Shown piece by piece: positions 45,966-56,935 of a stretch of 64,000 bases of DNA; position 1 is the stretch's first letter; every line of letters starts with the position of its first letter. Origin of the DNA: Amblyomma americanum (taxonomy: Eukaryota > Arthropoda > Arachnida > Ixodida > Ixodidae). A model generated the notes under the pieces. The model worked only from the letters and a program-made list of their open reading frames with translations, was not told where the DNA came from and ran no database searches. The translations under genes were made by a program, and so were the position numbers. The stretch lies in the NCBI RefSeq assembly GCF_052857255.1, contig NC_135500.1, positions 161,275,189 through 161,339,188 of the forward strand, read 5' to 3'.

Positions 45966-46657
45966 AGCAGCTCCACCCGCAAAAAAAGTCTTCAAGGCAA
46001 ACTGAGCTCTTCAGCATTTCAGTTTTTATTTCCAGTGATGGCGTTTGCAATCGATAAATTGGGAATGTTCTGAAGAATGACGATCAGCGCAGGGGAGTGT
46101 AAATTCAGCGTAAACACGACGTCTTGTTGCGACGACCTGAACAAGGAGGTAAAATGATGAGCGTAAAAAATGGACCAGCACGAATGGTAGTGAGATTGGG
46201 TAAAGAGGAAAGCCGTAAGAAAAAGAGATGCACTACCTAACAACTAAAGGTGAATGGCGCGCCGTTTTTCGCGAGCCTTGTGTCACTATTTAGCGGCATG
46301 TGTGTTTGCGTGACCACGTTCGCGTACAGGACGTGGCTGTGCGTCTTATCTGTCTATGTTTGATCACCTCTCTTAAAGACTTCTCCTTGAAAACAAGTTT
46401 CAGCATCTAGAGCAAATCAAGCATAACATGAAGAAAAATGTGAGTATTCGGCCATGTAAAAAAAACTGAAAAACAACTTCCATGCTAGCAGTCTGGAAGC
46501 AAACGGAATTCATTTCGAGAGGTGGGAGCGGAAAAAAAAACGTAATGAAAACAAACCTCTGTGTGGCTTCACACGGTTACTTATGGAGGTTCTATTACGG
46601 AAAACTGCTGTTGTAAGGGTTCAGAAGAGGAGTAAAGAATTTTTTTTTATGTTGCAG

Positions 46658-46868
46658 AATGCCACGTTTTGCAAGGCGTGTGAGAATGTGGCTTTTCTTT
46701 ATTATACTTTCTTTCGGCGTGTGTGAGTGTGAAAAGCATGCAGCCCACAGGATTCGGCGTCGAGGAGTGCATTGTAATTTGAAGGCTAACCCCGAAGTGT
46801 CATGGCTCCCCAGAGGAGTGTACGAACAAACTGGTGACCATTCTGAAATATGCAGCAGAAGGGGTGTC
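46658..46868 (+). CDS. Candidate first coding exon of a secreted or membrane protein
   Basis: A T-rich tract and GCAG (46641-46657) form a strong 3' splice site. The exon then begins AATGCC with ATG at 46659, stays open for exactly 70 codons, and meets a consensus donor GTAAGT at 46869-46874, giving a phase-0 intron. The protein opens MPRFARRVRMWLFFIILSFG: two possible start Met residues (1 and 10) before a hydrophobic core, with likely cleavage around VCEC-E. After it come a basic run (HRIRRRGVHC), then LKANPEVSWLPRGVYEQTG and CSRRGV at the donor, with two Cys in the mature part. A 5' untranslated exon must lie upstream. I do not recognise the family, and the next exon was not found with confidence. 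Reading on past the donor gives only about 19 codons before a stop. Confidence 0.45.
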
Positions 46869-46894
46869 GTAAGTGATGCGCTAACCGCTTGGAC

Positions 46895-46990
46895 AGCGAA
46901 CCCCGTGGGCAGAGCACTTTCGAGTTAGACTCACGACACTGGGTTCGGGACTCTGCTCACCCATCGCGGCCCGAACCTGTGGCTGAATAA
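46895..46990 (+). mobile_element. Weak tRNA-like SINE head relic
   Basis: GTGGGCAGAGCACTTTCGAG resembles an A-box region and ACTGGGTTCGGGACTCTGCT a B box about 40 bases on. No body was identified. It sits just inside the presumed intron after the exon ending at 46868. Confidence 0.3.
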
Positions 46991-47869
46991 TCCTATTATT
47001 GAAGCAGTTTGAAAGCAGCTTCGATTGAAGTGTGGCTACGGCCTTCAGGAGAAGCAACGTTATAGCTGAATAACGTTTGCTTCAGAAACATGAAAAAAAG
47101 CTTAATGTCGGAGAAATACGGGGCATAAAAATTTCGGATTATGATGCTTGGTTTATTACGTAAGATATTTTAAATATATATTAAGACATACGTTAAACTG
47201 GCGCTATTGAATGAAAACATGTGTCTAATGACGACAATAGGGGACAGATGTCTGTTGATTTGTGCTGGCTTCACATGTATATTGCAACGAGATAATTAGC
47301 TCAAACCCACATTTTGTACACTTGAGCTGGGTGACTTTCCGTCACACCTACGGTGCCAAAAGTAAGTGTTGGTTGCTTCTTTGTCTTTTATAGTTTGATT
47401 ACCTTCATTATCGTGATTTGGGGCATTTTTCGAATCAGGCAGCCCGTTTCATCAAGCCACCAGACTTGCGTTCTAGAGTTTCAATTAAACTCACGCAAAT
47501 TGTAGGCTCTCTGTCGAGCGGCAGTTATTATTCCTTGCACGTATTATTCTGCACAGAAAGCATTTCCATCTAAGTGCCCGTACCTTCCCACATGTACAGC
47601 AATATGCATTCTTTTTTGTCTCGATATCCTCCTATTGTTTCAATCTTGAGATTTTCAGTGAAAGAATAGGTCCCCTTTTACCTTCGAACTCTAAGCCTAG
47701 GACAGCGATACACCACGTCTGTTCAAAATACGTTGTTTTGTATCGCTCTTCACTATACTTGAATACTCGAAAACAAATATCTATTATAGTGTGTTGGCTC
47801 CATATTGCGCCAGCAAATTACTAGATAAGGGCTTCCACAAAACAGAAACGCGCTGCGTAATTTGAAGAG
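46991..47869. other. Unassigned stretch
   Basis: No gene or repeat recognised. Confidence 0.5.
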
Positions 47870-47960
47870 TGGTCGTTCGTTGAGACACGAAGGCGGAGGA
47901 GAAGGAGAGAGATTGTAATGAAACATCTCTCCTCCTCCTTCGTGTCTCAGCGAACGACCA
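47870..47960. repeat. 91-bp near-perfect hairpin
   Basis: The left arm (47870 to about 47903) starts TGGTCGTTCGTTGAGACACG then AAGGCGGAGGAG. The right arm (about 47928-47960) is its reverse complement: CTCCTCCTTCGTGTCTCAGC then GAACGACCA, with about two mismatches. The central part reads AAGGAGAGAGATTGTAATGA then AACATCTCT. It could be a foldback element tip, a microRNA-like precursor or a recent inversion. Confidence 0.7.
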
Positions 47961-50127
47961 ACGCCACGAAGACTAAAGCCCAAAACACTCCACGGTCAAA
48001 GCAACAAAACTGACGAAAGAACCGCTCATGCATTCAACCAACACCAGAGGTTGCGAATAATTGAGAATATATATTTTCTCACGCCGGCACCAATTTTAGG
48101 TGGTTAAAAAAGGAAACGACGTTTTGTTCACGTTTTTTTTTGTTTATAATCCATGGCCTGTGTTTATTTTAGAGTGAAGTGTTATGATTGTTTCGGTCAA
48201 ATATGCTTCCAAAGAAAGAACTACTCTTTTTGTTTTGCAAGGATATATAAGGGGAAATTCTGCCTCAAAGATAACGTATTTTTTATATTGGACTGTTTGT
48301 GAGCAACAGTGGCATATCTAGAAGAATTTATCTTACGGATGGTCGCTTTTTCAGTAGTGGTTTTTATAGAAAATACTATCGCCGCAAAAAAAGTAAGAGT
48401 GCGGAATTAAGAGCGCAAATGATAGTATAAATACAATTTCGCTTTTAAAATGTTGGTGGCTCTGATCTCTAAAAATGAAAAGAACGATACGCGAGAGCAA
48501 TATAGGAGGAAGGCACGTATACGTACACTTGACTCGCTTTCTAGTCGCTTTAATGTACGAAGAGATTAATTTCGATGTTATAAATGCCTGTGCATTTTTT
48601 TGCATATACTCAGCCCTGATCGTTTTTCAGTCACAGAATGAACGGCAAAACAGAAACCCTCCATAAGAATTAGGTGTCGGGTTAGAAACAAAGAATGAAA
48701 ACTATCGTGGCTGGAATGCAGAGAGAACCAGACAGTCTCCGATAACGTGTTCCGCAGGACGACGGTAACAACAGAAATGACGCTGAATCGTCGCAAAATC
48801 GACAACACTGTTTTTTTGCCACGCGTGTGCATAGTTTCCGATGGATGGTGGCATGTTAAGGTTACTAATACTGCCCGCGTCCTCATATGATGTGCTTATG
48901 CTCTTTAATCTGGTAAAACCTCGGATAAAATGACGAGTCTGAGATAACGGCACCCTACTGTGCACCTGAAACAGGGCTGCACAGTTTTTAAAGCAAATAA
49001 TAACGCGCTGTCTTGCGACCACTCGTCATGGCCAGACGTCGGTTCAGTACTTGCTATTGGTGCGGCGATGCTGGGCACCAGCGGGACAAAGTAGGCTTAG
49101 GCGGCTGGTGCGGCGCCATGCATAGTTAACGTTGCGGTCATTTATGCCATTGAGCAGCTCCAAACTTCTGACCGGCGCCCAATTTCTCGCGCTAATATAC
49201 AAAGAAAACGTTTTTTCATATCACCATTCGTTTCTCGGTACACCTACCTCCCCGCGTTTAAAAGGAAAAGACGTTCGTTTTTCTCTTAACACGCAACATG
49301 ATATTCCACTTCTGACCACACGGTCTTGTGGAGGTTCTCAGTGAATTTTAACCAAACATCAGCATAAAGTAACAAAACTTGGACCTCTCGCAATGAGCAA
49401 CAAAATGTTAGAGACTGCACAGGACGGGCAAACGTACCCGCAAATATTAAAATTTAAGAGAGCACTTAATCTTCACCTTAAGGATATGGCACGATAGCAT
49501 AGTTGGTTAGGCTTTCTATTTTGAGCAGTTTTCACCTTTGAGCGCACTTTCCATTTTTTAATTGCTTCAAACAATTGATCAAATACACACTTTAAACGTC
49601 TTTAATTATCATCCTCAAGCATTGTGTTTTCCTTCTAAGCATTTTGACACCTTTGAACGCCTCTTTCTTCCAGAATTTTTGCATTTTTCATTTCTTCAGT
49701 TAATGAAATATTTGGAATGATTTCATTAACTCGTAATTGCTTACCACACACCAATCCACCATCAATCACTAGAGTCACAAATTACCATAATACGATTTTT
49801 TTTCACGCAACCTTCGGTTATAGGTCACCGCTTCAAATTCCGTCCGCCAGCTAGGCTTTAACTTGAGTAGTAATTTTATCCTGCATGAAACGCTGAATCA
49901 GATGACACCATTCATAACACTCTTTGTAAACAGGTGGCATAATACGAGTGTTTGTTATGCAGCCCCAGATTATTTCCGACACGCAGTGCCGACTACGCCG
50001 ACAGCTTTTCGTCCGAAAAAGCAGTGTACGCTCTGTGTATAAGAGCGAACTAAATGAGGAATACGAGGAATGGCAAAAGAGTATTGAATGCTAATGTTAA
50101 CAACCCGAAGCGCCAGGTGAGCTGTGA
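47961..50127. other. Unassigned stretch
   Basis: No gene or repeat recognised. Overlapping minus-strand frames of about 100 codons at 48578-49022 lack domain-like sequence. Confidence 0.5.
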
Positions 50128-50235
50128 TGGACACCGTGGTGGAGGGCTACAGAGTAATCTCAACCTGCATTGAAATCGCGCAGTGCAGAGTTGTTTTTGT
50201 ATTTAGCCTCCATGAAAATTCGGCTACCGCGATGT
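50128..50235 (-). mobile_element. SINE fragment, minus strand
   Basis: The reverse complement reads CGCGGTAGCCGAATTTTCAT, then GGAGGCTAAATAC, then TGCACTGCGCGATTTCAATG, then CAGGTTGAGATTACTCTGTA and CCCTCCACCACGGTGTCC. These are decayed forms of the body blocks in the 33443 and 40938 copies. The tRNA-like head is missing. Confidence 0.6.
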
Positions 50236-50275
50236 GAATCAATTCTCTTTTTTTTAGCCTAACAAAACGCCACAA

Positions 50276-50548
50276 CTATTGAGACGCGGCGGCGGCTATA
50301 TTATGCAATAAGAAAAACTGCATATCAGGAAAGATAGGTCGTAAAAGGTTTTGGTCATGTAAAACGATAACGAGGCCATCTCCTTTAAACATTAGAACAA
50401 GCTTAGGCTCATAACGAAAAGGCTCACCTGGTGCAACGTTTCTGAAAAAAAAGAGGATTTCCAGCGAGAGTATGATAAATACCTTCCAGAGAAGGCTGTG
50501 CATTATACTGAACTTGTATGGATTTTCTCTGCCTGTGAATAACTGCAT
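50276..50548 (-). CDS. Unrecognised 90-codon frame, hydrophobic N-terminus, splice-like signals inside
   Basis: A minus-strand frame with an internal Met starting MHSLLWKVFIILSLEILFFF (signal- or anchor-like) followed by EPFRYEPKLVLMFKGDGLVI, then VLHDQNLLRPIFPDM and a C-terminus ending AAAASQ. Inside it the minus strand reads CTCTTTTTTTTCAG, then a 14-base segment (50428-50441), then GTGAGC, so the stretch looks as much like an intron/micro-exon/intron junction as a continuous ORF. Family not recognised. Confidence 0.2.
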   Translation of the reverse strand: MQLFTGRENPYKFSIMHSLLWKVFIILSLEILFFFRNVAPGEPFRYEPKLVLMFKGDGLVIVLHDQNLLRPIFPDMQFFLLHNIAAAASQ

Positions 50549-52694
50549 TTTGTACTAAAGCGCACTGGAGTGAGGCTCGATCAAAGTTTTGAAGGAGCGG
50601 AAATTAAGAAAAAAAGGCTATGCATTCATTATTATAGGTTCTTGAAACAGTGCTTTCCTTAACGAATATGTTATTGCTACTCTGGAGCATTCCGCTCTAT
50701 CAAATGGCCGGCCAAACAACTTGCAGTTAAGGAAAACATTGCACAAATGGTTTCTATGTGGCGTGCAAAAGCAAGATGAAAGTTAGCTCTATTTTATTTA
50801 CTCTATTTTAAAACTTATAGACTGCGCATTCCATATGAGACCGGGAATAAACCGGACAAATGTCATCTTTTGTCCTTGCTGCCATCTTTCTATGTTACCA
50901 CGAGCAAAAAACGCAAACAAATTTTGGCAGCGCTAGGCAAAGCAAAAGAAAAGCCATTTCTAGAGCCTTCGGCTGTTCAAAGTCACCCTAAGTTGCTTGG
51001 GACCACAACGGCGATGATGTCAATAAAAATGAGACAGTAAGTGGTTATTAGGTGGAATTACGAAGGCGAGAGTGTCGCAATCAATATTAGGATTTTAATC
51101 ACGCCACCTACCTCTACGAAATAATAGAGGCTTCTGTCAACTATCACAAATTGGCTCTGTTTCGCGCCAGCAGTGCACAGCCTACACAAGCGATCCTTCA
51201 GTATCTCGTCTTCGCAACTTACTTTTCGTAGCATCCAGAAACGTTTTTGTTTACTTGGATCTACTGCATACCAGTGACCACCCACCGGCTATCTGTTCTA
51301 ATAACATGTCGAAATACAATCATTCGTTTTCTTCACACAATGTACGGTACCATGCATTTAATATGCACTGTGATATACTCTCCTTCGTCTTTACAAAGTA
51401 TCCATGCCACATTCAATATTTCTCTCAAAGTCGTTCGCACCTAATTTTCTTGCTATGTGTGCATTGGCATGTGAAAAAATTTTTTCTCCCAACATGCAGC
51501 ATGAACAGCGCGTAATTACTGTTGCCGAAACTATAATACTGAAGTGACAGCTTGCGAATTGTCTGAATGCGCATAAAGAAAAAAATTGTAGGCGCGAAGA
51601 CTATCTGTTGTGTTCTTTCCTTGCGAAGTGTATGTGTCCGGCTAGATTTCATTCACTGTGCTGTTTCTTGCAGTAGCTGTTATTCCTTGAGGCACCTTGA
51701 AAAATTGGGAAAGAAATAAAGCTGGAATCTGGACAAGCTAACGACAAAATAGATACAAAGTACAAAAGTGATATCCTAGGATACAAAGTTGTACAAAATA
51801 CAACTTGCCGCAGGTTAGAAGGAGCAGAACTTTGAGAAGGTGATAGAAGAGTGCAATAGGGTCAATTCTAACTTCAGCAGTAGCCTTCAAATGCTACGCT
51901 TTATCTTGATCTGCTGTATCTATCTTCATGTATCCAAGGATGCATGTCTGGCTGTTGATTTCTTTTCCTTAGCTTCTTCCTTGGTGTTAGTGATGCATAT
52001 TCGTCAGCAGCACTAAATTATCCACCAAGGCTCCTTCTACGTTTACTGGAGCATGCAGGAGCTTTACGTATCCCCGTTTGCACTCTTTCATTCATGGACC
52101 TCAATATCGCTAATCCTGGATGAGTAAAAGTAAGCTTGCACTGAAATAAAATAGAATAGAGATGAGGGGAACGATGAAATACGGGGCTGACTTTTTTTGG
52201 TGACCAGGAACTAGCTTCTCCTGGTTCTCTTAAGAGCCGCAACCGGTTTTCTTTTGGTAGCCTTGCTGCGTCGTTAATTTGATCCGTCATCATGAAACCC
52301 GCGGCAACTTCAGTCGCAATCAAAAGAGTTTGCAGACGGGAATGCTGCACTGCTATGGGAGCCCATACATCTGGCAGGGCGTTTATTTTCGCAAAATCTA
52401 TAGCAGTCAGCTCATGAGTGTCATTTTTTTAGTCTTAGCAGGCATGTGACACTTACAGCATCGCGAAGATGCTAGTTAGAAAAGTACGCCCAGCCCGTGT
52501 TACAGTGAGACTTGATAGCAAGGCATCAAAACAGAAGTTAAAGAGCGTAGAGCAGATGCAGCAGCAGCGAGCCCGGTAATAAATTAAGTCCCTTGCTATA
52601 TATCGGTACGGGCTGAAAGGCTCTGGAGAAGAATGCGTTAACAAGAACCTGAGGGGTGGCTCTGTAGCTGTTGCGTAAGCCTGCTGAGGACAAG
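50549..52694. other. Unassigned stretch
   Basis: No gene or repeat recognised. A 110-codon minus frame at 52018-52350 has no supporting signal. Confidence 0.45.
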
Positions 52695-52850
52695 GCAGGA
52701 ACGTCGACCGCCGCAGCCACATATTTTAGTCCAGGTAAAGAAAAAACTTTCGAGTGCCGTGCGCTGTCTGTGCACATTAAAAAGAAGGAGGTTGCTATAA
52801 TTGGTGCCAAGCCGTCCACTACGGTGTCTCACAGTGCACGAGGAAGTTCG
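52695..52850 (+). mobile_element. Degraded SINE body, plus strand
   Basis: Contains CGACCGCCGCAGCCACAT, GAGTGCCGTGCGCTGTCTGT, GCACATTAAAAAGAAGGAGG, TTGCTATAATTGGTGCCAAG and CCGTCCACTACGGTGTCTC, in the order of the SINE at 33443. Head boxes are not recognisable. Confidence 0.55.
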
Positions 52851-54879
52851 ATTTTCGAGTGTTGGCTCCCTCGCGGTTACTTCTTGTATGTTAATACTGT
52901 AGCTGTTGAGACAGGAAAAAAGGCAAATAATTCTTGTGATAATAACGCAACGTTCCCTCTGGTATATTTCGCCGCGACAAATTATTTGGCAGAGACAAGT
53001 GCAGGGAAACATTTACAATTGCCTGCTGCCAAAAAATAGGACGTCTCATTTCAGTGCGTCTCCAAAAGATTTAGCGATCGGTGCCTCAGCGAAAACAGAA
53101 GCACGCCATTATATTCAGAGACTGCGTCAGGCTAATTGTTTGGCGACGCAGACAGAGTGTGAGTGGGGAATGAGTTCAAGTGGAAGTAGGCACAATGGTA
53201 ACCTCTCTGCCAAAATCTCAGGCAAGATCACTCGTCCTTGTAGCCATAGAACATGTCACTGCTTTTTCTTAATTTATAGAACGTTCATGAATTCTAGTTC
53301 TCAAAATCAGCGAGTATAGCGCGTGCATTTACAGCAGGCCAAATATTTAAGGAGAATACCGTAAGATTATTAGATTATGGGTGCAGCTGCTAACGTTACG
53401 AGGCAACGTTAGCAAGATGGAAAGGTACAGACTTTGCAAGAAGAAACAAGCAAGGGTGAGTGTTTCCTATTCGTGTGGAGCAGCGCTTACGACACCTCAT
53501 TTACGTTTTAATCTGTCTAAAGTAAGAGGATCTTATGTCCTCATTTTTCTTGGCCGTTTGGTCTTTACGAATGCCACAATGGTTTCACTATACCGCTCGG
53601 AAACAAACATATTTGTCTGGTTAATTCGACAAAGACGGCACCTGAGTATTCGATCCAACGTCAAAATACTTGAGGCAGGCAAATTTTGCCTCCCCCTGCA
53701 AATTTCTGGTTCATAATGAGTCAACAGGTTGTGACGAAAGGAAAGCCCTAATAGCGTTCTCATTGTGAATGGACCCTCCAGACGTGCTTTGAAGGAAAGC
53801 ATTAGCCAGGGAGTGGAAGTGTGCACAAAGAAAGCTATAAGAGCGGCGTGTGAGGTGATCCGGATTCATTTTCGCCCCCTTGAAGTTCTTTTACGCGCAC
53901 TCAAGAAGTCGAAGAGCACACGGGATTTTTTTTCTTTTTGCATTTCGTAGCCCCAATACTACGCCTTTGCTGAAGCCGCTATTTGCCTTCGACGCCCAAA
54001 AGCCTATAAAATAACTGCTAATATCGATAGCGAAGCACGCGGGTTTGTGGCGCCCTCTCGGTGAAAGCTTGGCAAGCTGTGCCAGCACTCGCTTTCTCAG
54101 TCCCTGATTGTTTCAGTATGGATACCATGAACGACTACAACACGCTGCGGGAACGTGTCATATGCATGGCTGTATTTTGGTAAACTTATCTATCGCCATG
54201 TTGTCTACTCGGACCGCTAAACTGCAGCAAAAAGTGACGCCTCATTCCACGCTAAGTTCTCGAGAGTCAACAACGCAAAGGGTAAAATAATTTTGAGCGT
54301 GCCAGAATTGCTTGGAAGTTTCCTGGCGTATCAATTTCTCCAAAAGTGAGAACGTTGAGAAATATCACGTGATGCTTGTTTTCAACATACTAATCAACAT
54401 AAAGATAAGCCATTTTCGGGACACGATGCATGGACCGTTCTTTTCGCACATAATATTCGCAAGACATACAAAATAACGCGCCAGCGCACAGCAACGAGCA
54501 GAAACACAGACGAGCGCAAGGAGTTTCTGAGAAAGCGAAAGGTCTGAGAAAAGTCTTCAATTTCTCGTGCAGTCCATATTCGCCGTTATAAAGCACTGCA
54601 GTGCTTTTTGCACTGATTTTTGTGGTGGATTCAACCGCAGCATAAGCCCTGCTCAAGATAAAATTAAAGCTGTCAACATCACTTTTCCTTCCGCTGGTAC
54701 TCAAATGTATCTACCTCTATAGTGATTCGTGAAGGGAGGAAAAATAGAACATTAGATTGCAGTGCGCCTTCTCAATAACTCTGTAAGAAACTTCTTATGA
54801 AATTCTGATTTTCGGTGCAAGTTAAAAAAACAGTCCCTTTCTAAGATTAATTCGCAGCCATGGAAACTTTATGTTGTGG
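52851..54879. other. Unassigned stretch
   Basis: No gene or repeat recognised. The 111-codon frame at 53381-53716 lacks support. Confidence 0.45.
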
Positions 54880-54914
54880 TAAAGGAATACGTCTAATTAG
54901 GGCAGGTAGTGACA

Positions 54915-55454
54915 GCTGATCCGGATCATGAGAGGGAGATAACTAGAAGGATAAGAATGGGGTAGAGCGCATATGGCAAATTCTCGCAGATCATGAGTGG
55001 CAGTTTACCAATTTCCCTCAAGAGGAAAGTGTACAACAGCATAATCTTACCCGTACTCACGTACGGTGCAGAAACGTGGAGGCTAACGAAACGGGTTCAG
55101 CTTAAGTTAAGGACAACACAGCGATCCATGGAAACGAAAATGACAAGTATCACGATAGGAAACCGGATGCGGGCAGAATGGGTGAGGGAACAAACGCGTG
55201 TTAATGACATCCTAGTCAAAATCAAGAAGAAGAAATGGGCTTACGCAGGGCATGTACTGCGAAGGCAAGATAACCGCTTGTCCTTAAGGGTAACGGAGTG
55301 GATTCCAAGAGACGGCAAGCGTAGCAGGGAGCGGCAGAAGGTTAAGAGGGCGGATGGGATTAGGAAGTTTGCAGGCATAGGGTGGGCGAAGCTGGCAATG
55401 GACATTGTTAATTCGAGAGACAAAGGGGAGGACTTTGCCCTGCATTGGCTGTAG
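54915..55454 (+). pseudogene. RTE-like LINE ORF C-terminus with one in-frame stop
   Basis: Reads DPDHEREITRRIRMG, a TAG at 54963-54965 where the other copy has Trp, then SAYGKFSQIMSGSLPISLKR, KVYNSIILPVLTYGAETWRL, TKRVQLK, then KKKKWAYAGHVLRRQDNRLS, LRVTEWIPRDGKRSRERQ and a final LHWL before TAG. GHVLRR--N and EW-PR-GKRSRGR-like tracts mark the C-terminal end of the reverse-transcriptase protein of RTE/BovB-type LINEs. The catalytic region is not included. After the one stop the frame stays open for 153 codons, so this copy is younger than the minus-strand copy. Confidence 0.8.
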
Positions 55455-55459
55455 TCAGG

Positions 55460-55484
55460 TTGATGATGATGATGATGATGATGT
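55460..55484 (+). repeat. (TGA)n tail of the LINE
   Basis: Seven or eight TGA units directly after the LINE's conserved GTCAGGT end. The minus-strand copies at 28002 and 56709 end in the same kind of TGA (ATC on plus) run. Confidence 0.8.
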
Positions 55485-56708
55485 GGTTAAGGCGGAGTAG
55501 CACCGGGTGACCCTTGCATGCACCGGATGCTGGCGATGAGAAGCGGCCGGAGGATGGGCTGAAGAGGCGGGACCCAGAAGAATAGCCGTCGACCAGGCAT
55601 CGTGCACTGAACACGATGCGCTAGCGCTCACCTGACTGCATGCGCATTTCTATAGCTGAAAAACCTATAATACCACGCATTCTCATCGCGCTTCACACAT
55701 TGTCAAAACGCTTGCATTCGCGTGTCTGGAGCGCGGACGAAAATATGTAGGGCTTTAGCGTAGTTAAACCGCATACACTTGCGAAAGCATGTGTATATCC
55801 TAATTTGGCTTAGGGTTTTGCTTTTCTTTGTCGTCGGCACGTCTGGCACGTTAGGCTAACGTTAAGTTCTGATCAAGGTTAAGCTATCCTGATCTTCTCG
55901 CGCCATAGACCGAAGTTGACGAAGACGACGTTGTACAGCCCACAGCTCGAGAATGTGTTGCAGCTCAGAAAGAGGCATGGTTGGTTGTTGCGATCAACTA
56001 ACTCACATGAACTTAACAGTCTCATAAACAGGTGAGACAGTTTGTTGCCCGTTTCTTCTTTTTTCGCGATTGTTTCTCTCCAATTATATGAACAATCTTA
56101 CAGTTTAATTTCATCACCCTGTTTCCAAATTTAGTGGTTTCTTCAACTTTTATTTAGCGAACCTCTTTACAAGGCTTTTTGCAGGACGTTCGTGCACCTG
56201 AGGTTTTTGACAGTTCGATTTTCTAACGAGAACTTATTTTCTGCTTTGCGTAAGTGTCTGTGTAGAGATTTTATAGCGATGCTCTTTCCGCCGCCATTCT
56301 ATTGTAGTCTACTTTGGTCTCATGAGTCATGATGTGTTAAAGCGCGTGTGCAAGATTCGGCTTCCACCTTGCACGAAAACGTTTTTTTTTATAAATTACC
56401 AACCGAAGCTCTCCCTGTTACAACTTGGCTCTATAGGAGGAACAATTTGTACCTTCTGTTAACTGTAGTCTGTGCAATGTACCTGAAACCACTGAATACT
56501 CCTTTTGCCAACTGCAAGGATGCGATTTTGTGAAAGTGACTTTCCGACGGACAGGTTTCCACTGTTGATACGGTGTCTATCTCTGCAGCCCTTTTAATTG
56601 TGTTGCCGTCTGTCAAACTGGTGGGGTGCCACCACTAGCTGAGGTATTTGTAAATAACTTGTACATTGCCCCTTCTATATATAGATAACCACGTATAGTA
56701 AATAATCC
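55485..56708. other. Unassigned stretch
   Basis: No gene or repeat recognised. Confidence 0.5.
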
Positions 56709-56803
56709 TCGTCGTCATCATCATCAGCCTGACTACAGCCACTGCAGGGCAAAGGCCTTTCCAATGTCTCTTCATTTAACCCTGTCTTTTGCCATCTGCA
56801 GTA
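56709..56803 (-). mobile_element. Short LINE 3'-end fragment, minus strand
   Basis: CGTCGTCATCATCATCAGCC then TGACTACAGCCACTGCAGGG, CAAAGGCCTTTCCAATGTCT, CTTCATTTAACCCTGTCTTT, GCCATCTGCAG. It matches the last about 90 bases of the family seen at 28002 and 55484 (reverse complement), with the same TGA tail. Confidence 0.75.
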
Positions 56804-56839
56804 TAGTAAAGTAAATACTGTGTTGTAAAAATTGCCGCT

Positions 56840-56935
56840 ACTGCTATGGCATAGTGCTCTTGAGCTCTGGTCCGCCAAGCTGACCTTTTCGCTCCGCAGC
56901 AGGTTCGAATCCCAGTTGTGGTAATGTTTATTTTA
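56840..56935 (+). mobile_element. tRNA-like SINE head
   Basis: GCTATGGCATAGTGCTCTTG (A-box region) and GCAGGTTCGAATCCCAGTTG (a good B box) are spaced about 50 bases apart, followed by a T-rich run (GTTTATTTTATTTAATG). The body beyond it does not match the SINEs at 33443 or 42513, so this is another family or a truncated copy. Confidence 0.5.

Larger units (their letters stand above)
54880..55484 (+). mobile_element. 5'-truncated RTE-like LINE 3' end, plus strand
   Basis: Same family as the minus-strand LINE at 28002-30230. Similarity starts at about 54880 (AATACGTCT-A-TTAGGGCAGG), passes through the ORF C-terminus and ends in a run of TGA triplets (55460-55484) after GTCAGGT. Strong 5' truncation and a short tandem tail are typical of target-primed reverse transcription. 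No target-site duplication was identified. Confidence 0.8.

Noticed and set aside
52018..52350. 110-codon minus frame
   Set aside because: No domain, splice signal or repeat support.
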